From: Haemonchus contortus
Lineage: Eukaryota > Nematoda > Chromadorea > Rhabditida > Trichostrongylidae
Direction: 5' to 3'
Assembly (NCBI GenBank): GCA_000469685.2
Contig: LS997564.1
Location: forward strand, 1,154,001 to 1,218,000
DNA length: 64,000 nucleotides
In this document: positions 34,167 to 45,085 of the stretch, in pieces
Numbering within the stretch: the first letter of the stretch is position 1
Layout: every line of letters starts with the position of its first letter
Translations under genes and position numbers: made by a program
Notes under the pieces: generated by a model
Databases searched by the model: none
The model's input: the letters and a program-made list of their open reading frames with translations, nothing else
What the model was told of the DNA's origin: nothing

Positions 34167-34917
34167 CTGAAAAATGATATCTCAGCAGACGCAGTGACGC
34201 ACGTTCCTTAAGTGTTTATCGGCAAGATGTTTCTTTTTATTTCTCCAGAATGGAAGTCCCCGAACAAATTTTTTGATTCATCTCCAAAAAATTCCTCTCA
34301 AAATATGTCGGGAAAGAAAAGAGGAACAGAGCTAGGAAGGGGGTAGGCTTCATTTTCTAATGGAAAATTTTTGAAAAGCTCGAGAAGATTGAACTTTTTA
34401 CGAAATTCACAATCTGCAAGGATTTGTTGACGACGACAAGACGATTGAACCCTTTGTGCTTTCAGCGACCAGAGAACCCTCTCGCATTTCTCATCATTAG
34501 CGGCCATTTCACTAAATGGTTTTCCATTTCATCACGTCTTTGATGGGAACGAGTTAATGCTGTAACGATGAAACGGTGAACGGGTGGCTCAAGTAATGAG
34601 TAGTTGAACATAGTAGCTCTCAGACAATTTCCCAGATGGGGACTGGTGGATCATGTTTCATTACAGAGCACATTCCCATGAATTCTATCAAAACAATCAT
34701 GAATTTCATTGCAGTACAAGGAGAAATATGAGCATGTAAGGACTTAGAGAACGAGGAGCACTTTCCTCGCCGGAAATGAACTTATTAGGCTTTCATTAGG
34801 TCTCGTGTAACAGTCATGCACTATTCGAACTCTTGCCGTATTCGATTAAGCCTGCGCGAATAAGGGGGGCGATGGTGAGTCACACATAATTCAGTCGATT
34901 TCCAGATTTTGATAGGA

Positions 34918-34992
34918 GTAATTCGTTAATAAAATAATAGCAGTAATAAAAAAGTTATAAAAATAATACAGTATAAAAAATATAATAAAACC
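34918..34992. repeat. AT-rich low-complexity tract
   Basis: Repeated AATAATA and ATAAAA runs over about 75 bp. Nothing else was seen between 34.2 and 35.4 kb apart from unsupported open frames. Confidence 0.6.
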
Positions 34993-35471
34993 AACTTATT
35001 CGCACAACACTTAAATAATAACTTCGCTAAGAAATACTCACATATTTGAAAAAAAAATTGTGGATTGCTAGCCCTTCCTTAACCAAATGCAGTGCCCCAC
35101 TTGAAGACCTAACGAAAGGTGGCGTTTTTAACTTTACAGAAGCAGCCAACAGCTCTTACCCAGCTATCAGAATACCTTTCAGGTGTAGGTTCTCTTGGAG
35201 ACCTAGGTGCCTCTCATCTATCCGAAGCTGGGATAAGTTGGGACTGTAGTCGATTAGGTCCTCAAGTAATGAAAGCACTGTAAAAGCTAGCCATTCGTTT
35301 AGTTGCACCTGTGACTCTATGTGAACGGGAACACCGGCGCATCATGGACAAACTCAACGAAACAATTCTCTTAGACCATACTATTCAATTGCCTACCAAC
35401 GAGTCACAAGGCTCAAAAGGACAACCACAAAATAAGAATAACTCGTTATTCAACAATTAAATTTCACTCAC

Positions 35472-35720
35472 AATACTAAATTGAAAAAAGTACATGGTGC
35501 TTCCAGGACAAATAGGTAACTCATAACCCAACGGTAAACCCATGACTCATTTGCACTTGCGGTCAAAGCAATAAATAACATCATCCTGCTGTACCAGCCC
35601 ATTCGAAAGAAATGGTGATGCTCCAATAGCTGCCGTTGGGGCCCACATTGCAGGCAGCATCCTATGTAGAGCAAGCAGAGTGTTATAAAAGACATCATAT
35701 TGGTGTACAAGGAAAGCCTA
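35472..35720 (-). CDS. Candidate exon of a multi-pass membrane protein
   Basis: On the minus strand, acceptor GAATTAG is followed by 82 open codons and a strong GTGAGT donor (phase 2 in and out). It reads two or three hydrophobic stretches (MMSFITLCLLYIGCCLQC; MMLFIALTASANESWVYRW; VMSYLFVLEAPCTFF). This suggests part of a multi-TM protein such as a chemoreceptor or acyltransferase. The family is not identifiable from one exon. Confidence 0.35.
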
Positions 35721-36314
35721 CTAATTCAATAAAAGAAGTTCATCTTCCAAGAGAATACAGTGAATGTTCTGGAAAACTGTAATGATTATCATGCGGCACA
35801 GATGTTGGCAGGCCTCAGTCAGTTCTTTTTCCGTCCGTATTGCATATCTGACACTATTTACTCAACAATGCAGAACAGCGGGCTTCGGCAGGCCTGGCTA
35901 GTATCAAAGCAGATGAGCGCAGCAGATGAAACCCTCCACTCTGTCATGTACATTAGGCAGGGATAAACAAAAACAAATAGTAGTATACCTCTTTGGACCA
36001 CTTTGAAATATCAATCGAACACAAACATAAAAGGACGAAAGGTCTTTATTTTGTTTACTTGTTTACTGTCAAATTAATCCGATTACGGATACTGCCATCC
36101 ATTCGAATCCTATTCAAACTGGCACAGCTTTTTGAGAGCTTATTTGGTTACCACTCTGACCTGCAGAGCCAAACAATATACAAATCTATGTTTCATCCTC
36201 CCAGATAAATTCGTCGGAGGGCTATAAAAATGTTGAGGGGACTGAGCGGGTGTTGTTCAGGAATCAAGTCCAAGGTTGGGCAAGGCTATCCACTAGGCAC
36301 TATCCCACATCCGT

Positions 36315-36482
36315 ATGAACGAAACCATACGATATCAAATACTTGCAGCACGGTTCCACGAAGGAAAAACAGATTTTACGGAGAATTTGACATTAAAGCA
36401 GATGGAAGGCCTCGGTGGATTGGCCGCGATCAACGTGACAAAGACGATTAAAAAGCGACAAGACGTCCGGCATATCTTCTAA
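36315..36482 (+). CDS. Small ORF, 55 aa, unidentified
   Basis: An ATG-started plus-strand frame reads RYQILAARFHEGKTDF and LKQMEGLGGLAAINVTKTIK and ends in TAA. An overlapping second frame also reads through this stretch, and no splice partner was found. It could be an exon or a chance ORF. Confidence 0.2.
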   Translation: MNETIRYQILAARFHEGKTDFTENLTLKQMEGLGGLAAINVTKTIKKRQDVRHIF

Positions 36483-36584
36483 ACATGATGGGATCAATCG
36501 AGGACGGCAGCAGAGAAACAAAAACAAACAGATCTGATTACTGAACGATGCAGTGTTTTTGCACTAACATTAGCACAAGAATCA

Positions 36585-36627
36585 CTACATATTACATGCA
36601 TGCATGTAGCATGCATGTAATATGTAG
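36585..36627. repeat. Perfect palindrome, 19-bp arms
   Basis: The left arm CTACATATTACATGCATGC (36585-36603) is the exact reverse complement of the right arm GCATGCATGTAATATGTAG (36609-36627), with a 5-base spacer ATGTA. It could form a strong hairpin or cruciform. No terminator run or gene adjoins it. Confidence 0.85.
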
Positions 36628-37132
36628 CTAGAACTATATAGTTTTTTTGGCCTTCCTGCAATCTGAAGCAGACCTTTAAAAGCTACTACGATTCTAATCG
36701 GGAGATGAATGACCCAAACCTTTAGAAGATGTCTCGAAAGAAAATTGCCAACACCGACCGGTTAACTTTGATTTGTTACGGTAGATGTAGGTCTATAAAT
36801 CACGAACAAATTCAAATGATAAATTTCGCCAGAGGTAGGCGAACCTCGGCGTGCTCTCTCCTGGTTAGGGTGTAGATCCCAAAGCAATGCTCAGTGAATG
36901 GTTGTTAGGTAGCTCAACAACACTTCACTGAGAAGTGCTTCAGAGCCCACAAAATTCCGCCACCCAATTGCAGGAAGTCCAGCATGCTCATATGTTATGA
37001 TGCAGATTCGTTTTCATTACAAAAGCAATTACACCTATTATGAAATGCACAACATCCATAACAAGCTTATGAGCCAAGAATTATGATGAATCCAGATAAA
37101 CAAGTTACAGCGAAAACATGTTGTTTGACTAG

Positions 37133-37478
37133 TGTCTTCCTCCAACTTCGACAAAGGCATAGAAAAAACGCCTCCCAAACAAAAGGACTCTGAAGTGGTA
37201 CGTGAGTAAGGGGTGCTTTTACGAACGCCAGTGCTGTCACTACACTACGACGGGAATGCTCCGAATGCAGGATCATTTGGTTCAACCTTATACGAGCTTT
37301 TTAAGGAGAGACTACAAGGCCGTTGAGGGTTTGACATCTGGAGGTCGTTGTTGTGCCGGAACCGACCAAACTGGACGACAAACAACGTGCAGTAAACAAC
37401 GAAATGCTGGATCGGGATGAGGCTGATGAACTGAACGGGGTGAGCTCCGTTTCACTTGGGAACGCTATTGGCAGTTAG
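37133..37478 (+). CDS. Coding-like segments, possibly a decaying gene
   Basis: Three plus-strand pieces follow one another. 37133-37201 (acceptor TTTGACTAG) has SSNFDKGIEKTPPKQKDSEV. 37232-37326 has SLHYDGNAPNAGSFGSTLY. 37335-37478 has VVVPEPTKLDDKQRAVNNEM and DRDEADELNG. The first two join in phase if the 30 bases between them (GTGAGT ... CGCCAG) are removed, very short for an intron. The third needs a frame change not explained by a splice. This is a real-looking protein with breaks, hence a pseudogene, a sequence error or unusual introns. No family was recognised. Confidence 0.35.
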
Positions 37479-37798
37479 TTTGCTAGGGTAGATATGATGT
37501 GGCAAAAAAATTCAAAAAGCTGGACAGTGAAGCGATTGCATGTGACTATGCTAATAAAACACTCATGGATTTTTCATTTGAAAAACCTCCTGGAAGTATC
37601 AAGAACTGTAAAACCATAAAGGTCGAAATGTGAACGTCATGAGAAATTTTCACCAATCTTTTGGCTCTGTCCGATATGGACGCTACAGGTCGACTTCTGA
37701 GATTGCTGATTTGCCCATTGAGAAGAATAGGGCATGTCCGTAAAGGGGAAGCTTGCACACAGCGTTTGGAAGTAAGGCAAGAGTGTAAGAAATCCGAT

Positions 37799-38811
37799 TC
37801 AACTGTGACTTTTGGTTCCCATATCGTGAAGGTACTCAGGGGTGAGACTTGAGCTAGAATCTTCTTGCAGGCTACCATCGCTTCGGTGCACCGAAACCGG
37901 ATCAATTGGTTTTGTCGGAGAACCTTCCTCCTTCACTTTCGGAGTATAAAGAGTCCTGGCACGACTGAAAGATCTTCTTCCACAGGCATGTGCCATAACT
38001 AAAACTTGTACCTAAAACAGCGACACAACACTATGGACGAGTTCTTCAGTCGACTTTACTTTCTCAAGCGCCCGCGCATGCCCTACTCAGTTTTCGTCCA
38101 GCACGATTTGAGAATACCTGAAGAGCAACTGGAAATGAAGCACAGTCGCGACTAAGAAAAAGGAAACTGGAGAGAGTGCTCCAGTGTAGAACACACTGAG
38201 AAAGACATCTTGAGCAAGGTCCTATTTTCACTTCGGACCATTTCCATTCGGGTGACTAGCTTGAGTTTACATGATACAGATGAATCAGATTCAGTAGGTG
38301 GATGCTAAAAAAGTACCCAAACAACCTATGTACATACAATTATACAGAACCAAGAGCAATGAAGTGAGGTCATTACCTATGCTGACTAACAGACCAAAAA
38401 AGTCACGTCAGATACAGAAACTCTACAACCTTTACCTTATGAAACTTCTACCAGCAATGCCAAACCATTCATATTCTCTGACCAATACTGAAGTCAGATG
38501 ACTCCCTTAGCTCAGAATTTCTCAGATAAAATGAGAAACAATGATGTTACGTGTGCAGGGTGAGGTGTAGCGCAATTTGGCTGAATAGCAACACCAGTCG
38601 ACATATCATCGTCGCTATCGACATGCATGTAACGACGTCCGGGAGGTTGCGGTGGTCCGACAGCCAAATGGCGGTGTTTTTCATTCAGCGGGCCCTGTGA
38701 GTCATCGTGCTCGGCTTCAGTGTCTCTAAAGGGATTTGCGCCCGCTCCCGTTTCGAAACACGTCAATAAGTTGCCCGTCTTCGCAACAATTAAAAGTATA
38801 CGGGTACGTTT
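37799..38811 (-). CDS. Unidentified protein, acidic and Ser-rich C-terminal tail (three exons)
   Basis: Exon 38551-38811 (acceptor CTTCTCAG, 87 codons) starts KRTRILLIVAKTGNLL and carries NPFRDTEAEHDDSQG, GPPQPPGRRYMHVDSDDDMS. Exon 38271-38304 (acceptor TTTTTTAG) reads HPPTESDSSVS. The terminal exon 37799-37998 (acceptor AAGTTTTAG) has SRARTLYTPKVKEEGSPTKP and SSSLTPEYLHDMGTKSHS and stop. All phases match. The composition (acidic runs, SP/TP sites, polar end) suggests a regulatory or cytoplasmic tail. An additional exon at 39099-39195 (acceptor TTGTCTTAG, donor T|GTAAGT, motif FGLAGVDYKYQTYSSGLDHH) probably belongs upstream. Its phase does not join directly, so an exon is missing between them. 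The function is unknown. Confidence 0.6.
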
Positions 38812-39098
38812 CTGAGAAGATGAAACGAGGGAGGCTGCTCAAGATTCCGCTACCCAGCGGCTCTAGTATTTGTGGTCTATATAAGTCAACCAGCAGTTAA
38901 TTGATAATTGATAACTCGATGGTACTAACAAGGTAGCAAATGAACCTTTACTCTGAGAAAATCTGGCTAGTTCCGATAGAAGACAGTCACATGCACCATT
39001 CATGTATGCTCGTTCGGTTTACTGAGTTATGAAAACCCTGCGTCCTGCGTAATCAGCTTTAAAGCCAGAACAGAATCGTAAAACATTTTTGTACTTAC

Positions 39099-39195
39099 AG
39101 GAATAAATTGTTTTGAATTGATGTGAGTGATGATCCAACCCACTGGAATAAGTCTGGTACTTGTAATCAACACCAGCTAGACCGAATAGGTCAAC
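39099..39195 (-). CDS. Candidate upstream exon of the 37.8-38.8 kb gene
   Basis: 32 codons lie between acceptor TTGTCTTAG and donor T|GTAAGT, reading VDLFGLAGVDYKYQTYSSG. Donor phase 1 does not match the next known exon (phase 0). Confidence 0.4.
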
Positions 39196-39199
39196 CTAA

Positions 39200-41630
39200 G
39201 ACAAACTTACTCCCATAAACAAGGTGATTTTTGCATCAACTTCACATATGCGATGTAATGGTTATAGAAATATACCATTGAAAATTGAAATGTTTTCAAC
39301 TTGCAAGGTTATCTCATATTTTTCCAAAGATGTTCACCACCATTGTGGCCCCACAGCCGGGCTTTCCTTTTTCCTGCATATGCTACTCAATTTTCGTATG
39401 TTTTCACCTCCATGAGGATGTAAACAACATTCAGAGCAGCCAGAGATCTATAAACAGCATATATAAGTATTAAACAGTAGTTATAGAGATTTAAGAAACA
39501 TGGTGAAAACAATAATGCACAATTGGAGCTTGGATTTGGACACGTTTGGAGCTCCTTGATAGATTCTAACGACGAAATTCTAGAAAGCTAAGACTAAAAA
39601 TGAAAAGGCCCCGCTAGCTCTTTCATCACAAAACTATTTACAAATACAATTTATGAGTTTACACTTTTTCTGTTTACACTCTTCATTTATCATAATAAAA
39701 ATGTCTCCCAATGAACATCATACTAACTTTTCCCCTATTTAGTTTCATTTTGTACTTGGCCCATGTTTTTGAAAAAAGGTCCATAACTTCACAACAACAT
39801 GTTTTTGTCGAAAGAAAACTAAAAGAACCCCATAAAATGTTTGGATGGATCCCTTGCTTAGACGGACATAAATCAAATGATGCTATTCACTGGAACTTGT
39901 CATAACTTCCGATAGATTGCCATATAATGCTCCGAAACGCGAGAAACCGTCAAAATCCATGACGAAGCAGAGCAGCCAACTGGATTGGTACTTAATCAAA
40001 CGATGAACAAAGTACTTTACACTACTGCTATTACAAATCGAGACTTATTCTTGATCGTGTGCCTCCACCGCCCTATCTCCACCTCTGTTTCTATTCTCGT
40101 GGTAACCAATCGGTGTAAAGGTGCAAGAATACCACAGTTATCAATATTAAATAAAACCATGATAGTCAGGCACTTTTACGAACTCGCGATGCGGAAAGGC
40201 GAGGAGGGGGGAGGGGGTGTTGAGATCACCATGATATCGACAGACTTCTTGGAACCTTTGTCACAACTCACGGAAAACCTATTGAACAAAGCTAAAGTAC
40301 AGAATATACACACAACACCTTCGAGTGAGTCATCCAGAATTCGTTTTCGTTGACAAACTAAAGTATATCCGATTTACTGTAAGGTAAACAAGACGATTAC
40401 TACGCGACTGCTTAATTTTGAGCTGTTAGTGTACAAAGAAATTCGAGATCAGCCGAAATCCGATGCCGATAAGACTCTATTAAATCCTCTATCTAGTATT
40501 CTACAAATGTATTTAATCTCTAGATGATGAAAACTGCAGTCGAAATTCGAAAGGGCCATGAAAATTGGGTTGCCATGATCCGCATGGTAGGAATGGACAA
40601 CTTGACTACACATTATACTCATGGATGAAATGTCTAGACTCTTTGTTCTAGAGAACAACGAACATTCTCTTCCCAAATAAGTAGGGGCCCAAAAAAATCA
40701 TGCCCACGCTCTTCGCTAGGCCGGAACATTCAGACTAGCTTTTGTGAAATATCGTAACATCTGTCCATAGTAACTTTCCTATCAAGGAAGAAGAAAAAAC
40801 ATATCAAGCCCGGCCCCTCCTACCGGATCGGAATATTCAGACCAGCTCTCGTGAAAAACTGTATCAGCTAACATTTCTACCAAGGAAGAAAAAAAAAGTA
40901 AGGGATTGGCAAAACCACGACTCTTGGTTGTCGGATGCCATCCATTTCGAATTCATTTCTAGAGAACTATAGCACGAGACGTGAACGAAGCTACATGAAA
41001 TACACGTGCACTCCCGTGCCTTATGACCTGATTTCCATACTTCGTTGTGATTGAAGAGTGGGAAGATTGAAGAAGTGATCAAGATAATAAGAAATGAGGT
41101 CGACGGTAGGTATGCGACCACAGTCAGTGAGCTTCTGCTGTGCAAATATACAAAAAGAAGAGTAATGTGTTGACTCAGAGTTAGAACTTTGCTGCCTTCT
41201 AATTCCTTGAGCCAGCCGCTCAAGAAAAATTGATTGATTCGAATCGGATTGATTGATATCTCGCCGATTCCTTTTTACCCTCAATTCCATGTACAAAAAG
41301 TTATTTTGCAGCCAATCGTTTTGAAGTACACAGGCAGTCGAAATGAGGGATTGCCACGTCAGGAGAAGCTTGGAAGGAGCATAATGAACCCTGAAAACCA
41401 GATAATCGGTCTTTCACAAAAACGACCGCTTTCGAATAGACGTGTGCAAGACGAGAGCGACAAATTTTATACGGGATGTAATACGTTTCCAAAAAATGAG
41501 CCTAGCCAAAGATTCATATTTAGCTTTTTATTCCCGCATATTTGCTGGAATTCACAGCAAATATGAAAATTTCATTTCGCGGTTACGAAAAAACCCATCA
41601 TAAAAACACGCATTTTTGCTTTTTTCGCAC
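39200..41630. other. Stretch without a supported gene
   Basis: Open frames on both strands (for example plus 39985-40353 and minus 40864-41223) lack splice support and known motifs. A duplicated ~45-bp block (ATATTTGCTGGAATTCAC and ATTCGCTAGAATTCACTG) lies at about 41.53-41.68 kb. Confidence 0.3.
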
Positions 41631-41635
41631 ATTCG

Positions 41636-41980
41636 CTAGAATTCACTGTAACGATGAGAATTCCATTTGGCACATTCTCGGTGATTGTGTTTTCCCTTGC
41701 AGGGGCCTGCCAGCCACTCGATACCGATTTCACGATCTCTTAACTTCTTAGTTTTTCCCCTTCCAAGTACAAACAACTGGTTCAGTGTGGTCTGAATAAG
41801 ATACAGTAAGCAAGGTCACGCTAGTAGGCTTAGCTAGCCAGATGGCTACGTTCCTTCACTTACGTCCAGATACAAGGTCGAGTAAGTGCAGTTCCCGTAT
41901 CCATGCTTCAGCGCTCGAGTTTCGACAGCATGCGTTTGTAATTCAGCTCTTTTGTTGAAGCCCATTCCACACCAATGCAT
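41636..41980 (-). CDS. Unidentified small protein, 90 aa, two exons
   Basis: Exon 1, 41864-41980, starts with ATG (MHWCGMGFNKRAELQTHAVE) and ends with LYLD at a strong GTAAGT donor. Exon 2, 41636-41791, follows acceptor TTATTCAG in phase 0 and reads LFVLGRGKTKKLRDREIGIE, then CKGKHNHRECAKW, and stops. The length is a whole number of codons across the splice. There is no signal peptide or membrane segment. The basic, Cys/His-containing C-terminus (C-KGKHNHRE-C) could bind metal or nucleic acid, which is speculation. A TAG codon just before the ATG shows it does not extend in frame. An alternative frame on the same strand (41908-42093) is also open. Confidence 0.5.
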
Positions 41981-42109
41981 CTATCTAGCAGCTGGACTTT
42001 TCTTCGTGAAATGTAGAGGATTAAAACGCCCATGCATAAAACAGCTTTTATTATTCGACTGTCCTGCACTTCATCCAACGCCACGAACAACATGCTTGTG
42101 AGAATTAAC

Positions 42110-45080
42110 TACTAGTATGCCTACCAAGAGCGAGAAACTCGAAAAAACCTACGGATTCGCTTACAGCAAACTGGTACGAATCCATTGGTTCCCCTTGCAC
42201 CAGTCTATTGCTCAAACAGGAACAGCAATCAGGGAGAGGTATGGTGGGTTATTCAAGATCCAGATAATCAAGGAAGCTGGCACTAAAGCATTTGCGTCAG
42301 TGCTCTCTCCGGCCGAAATTAATTCATCAAGAAAGGAAAAACCCCAAAATGATAGCAGCAAAAAGCAAAAATCACGGCAAAGAGATTAAGACTTCATAGC
42401 TATACAGCCTGAAGAGAAGGGGAACTAAGGTGTTAAATTTAGGCTTGATTTGAAACATTTAGGCTTCACAGCATGCAGCACCTACGTTAACACACTTTAT
42501 GGCTCGGTCTTCGTCCTATTCAAGTGGTGACATTTCTTATTCCAGCAACCAAGACAAACGCAAATGTTCCTACTATACGAAATGAATAGTGTAGCCAGCT
42601 CGAAAATGTTTTTCAGAATTGCAAGCATTCACACACCCACATCCTTGGAAGCGGTAAAATCTGGTATGCTGTAATCCATGCTAATATCCAATTCATGGGT
42701 ATCTGCTATGGTTATATACCATAGTCACGAATCCTAAAGCTTTATGGGCTTTTGGCACACGATGAAAAACAATTTCTGAATTCTGTCAGCTGCAGAACTC
42801 TTCCCAATCAGAAGAGTGCCTGCATAGCAATAATCCTTGAAAACGTGTAATGCAAAAGACAAACTACAAGGGTTCAAGAGACCGAATGCTGTTCAGGAAA
42901 AGTTTGTCCTCGTTTAAAAAAAAAAGTGCGGTTTAACCTGTTGCACCTACATGTAGCCGTCTTAATCGGCCCGGTTAGAGTCTTTTTCTGGAAATAATTT
43001 ACCGAAACCGTCACATGGACCCTTCCACTACTTTCTTTCCAGCATTAGAGCAAAAATGCAAGCGTGTAAGAAGAGCTCAAAAGCCCCGACAACTTGTTCC
43101 ATTGATTACAGACGAAAAAAAGAATGAGAAGAATGAAAATGCTTCCTTTCCGAAGACTCGGGAGCGCACTAAAGAAGAGAAGATTCCCCGAGTGTGCGAA
43201 AAATTTTTTAAAAACCATAACGGACACATTAACAGAATATTTAACAGTTGACAGAACGACGCAGCTCGAAAAGTCATTCGAGGAATACGTCTCGACAAGT
43301 AGTGCTTGCCAATTTAATATGTAATCATTCGATCAATCATACCACGCCATTTTCTTAGTGTACAACTGAAAACATTTCGAACATCAACATATCTCATTCA
43401 TCCATCCCCTTCCCACTTTCCCTGAACCGCACTCCCGTTCTAGAGAATGTTGGAGATCAAAATGTTCATCTGTGAAAACCCTAGTCCCTTGGTCCAGGTA
43501 GGCGACTGCAGTTCCAACTGGGGCTCCTCATCTTAAATGAGAGCCAAGGGACTACGTTGCATTACACTAGTCTCTTAATTCAGGTAAAGGCTGCAGCAGG
43601 GGCTCCTTATCTTAGAGAGCCAAGGGACTACATTGCTTTACACTTTTTCTGTACATTTTACTGCATTGCAGCGCCCGTGACTAATTTCAAAAATGTTCAT
43701 TAGCTCTATATCTTTCTTATTACTATAAAATTTACAGAACACAATTTACATGCGGATATGACATTCACAGTCTCAACAACAAAAAAATAAGTACCCATAA
43801 GACTTTATCTTTACAGATATAAAAAACAACACTGTTGCACAGTTGCTAGGAGAACAAATGATTGAAAAGGACAGATCGGGAAGAAATATGTGAGAAGGCG
43901 ACCACTTTGATTTTCTTTTTCGGAAGCAGTTCTTGTTGAGCCATTACAATTTATAATGGGGATTCTACATAGATTCTAACCAATTTAAGAAGACATCTCG
44001 GACTCTCAGCGCTTCGAAAACCCTACATAAAAAATGTCCGGCCGTGATTGCGCAGCGTTTTACGCGCCAAGGATACCTCCTTCACATGAGAAATCATTCC
44101 CTAATAGGTACAAAGCGAGAAAAATATACTGTAAAAGACATGTAATTGGCGAACTAACAATAAGTTGAAATTGTTGAAGCCACGTTTTTTCAACAAAACA
44201 CAAAATAAGCGCAAGGGCACGCCCATGATTTTAAAACTTCATGATTCAATTTCTTCCATCCATTTTCCCAATATGTTAATGAGACATAGTGCCACCTACC
44301 GTCACGTTGCAGAATTGCTTCCTTTTACTTGGAAAAGAACGTTCCTATATTTTCAGCATTCTTGACTGATCGCTTCCTTCGCTTTAGAAAGATTAATTTG
44401 CAAGTACCTCCGAATATCATGCAAACTTCTGAAAAGGGAAACTTTTGTGATGTTTTCAAAGCTTTGTCCGGATTGAGCTTTGATCATATCTCACTGTCAG
44501 GTCTACCTACAATCTATTCCCAAACTTGTAACAATGGATTGAAAAAAGTAGAAAATTAAAACCCAAAATTTTTCCAAACATCAGAACAATATCATGAAAG
44601 GCAACCTACTTTTTTAAACACTCTTCCGAAACAACATTTCTGGAGGCTACAACTTGGCGTAAACGATGAGCGCCTCGTACCAATGCACGATGAAGCAGGG
44701 TGTCAGCACTCATGGCTCTGCAAGTTCTTTTTTTTTTCTTGTATCGCTATAGTAGTTCTGGATTGGTCAGTAGTTTCGGTCATAATTCAATTCCCGAAAG
44801 TTTAAAGTTCCTGAAACACCAGCAATCCGATTTCGATTTTATGTATACGGAGAAAGGTGTATACGGAGGAGGGCTTGATAATGACCATTAAGTATGTCAC
44901 GAATCGAGCGAAAGCTTTGCTCATAGTTTTACAAGGGTTTTTCATCCTTGAATAGCTAGTCCAACTGCTGCTGCGAGCCAGCCAGCGTAGAAATCGGTAA
45001 CCTCTGTGACCCAACAAATTGCGCACCAAAACAGCACAGTCGATTGACCTCGATGGAAGGTTCGGCTAAGTCTAGCTAAG
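42110..45080. other. Stretch without a confidently supported gene; duplicated block at 43.5 kb
   Basis: Plus-strand open frames at 42117-42389 and 43015-43324 read well in parts. At 43.1-43.3 kb the good sequence changes frame without a splice site (ALEQKCKRVRRAQKPRQL, then CAKNFLKTITDTLTEYL), suggesting a decayed gene or element. Nothing else is supported. Confidence 0.3.
43487..43643 (+). repeat. Tandem duplication, ~80-bp units
   Basis: The block TAGTCCCTTGGTCCAGGTAG ... GGGGCTCCTCATCTTAAATG ... GAGCCAAGGGACTAC is repeated as TAGTCTCTTAATTCAGGTAA ... GGGGCTCCTTATCTTAGAGA ... GCCAAGGGACTAC. The ends CTAGTCCCTTGG/CCAAGGGACTA are also inverted within each unit, so each unit can fold as a hairpin. 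Confidence 0.75.
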
Positions 45081-45085
45081 TTTGC

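Noticed and set aside
39099..39260. A 15-base intron (GTAAGTTTGTCTTAG)
   Set aside because: The exon proposed before it is only about 16 codons with no acceptor. A normal-length intron using the same acceptor is more likely.
43015..43324. A plus-strand gene
   Set aside because: Plausible protein appears in two overlapping frames without a splice site between them. At best it is a decayed gene, so it was only noted as part of a gene-poor stretch.
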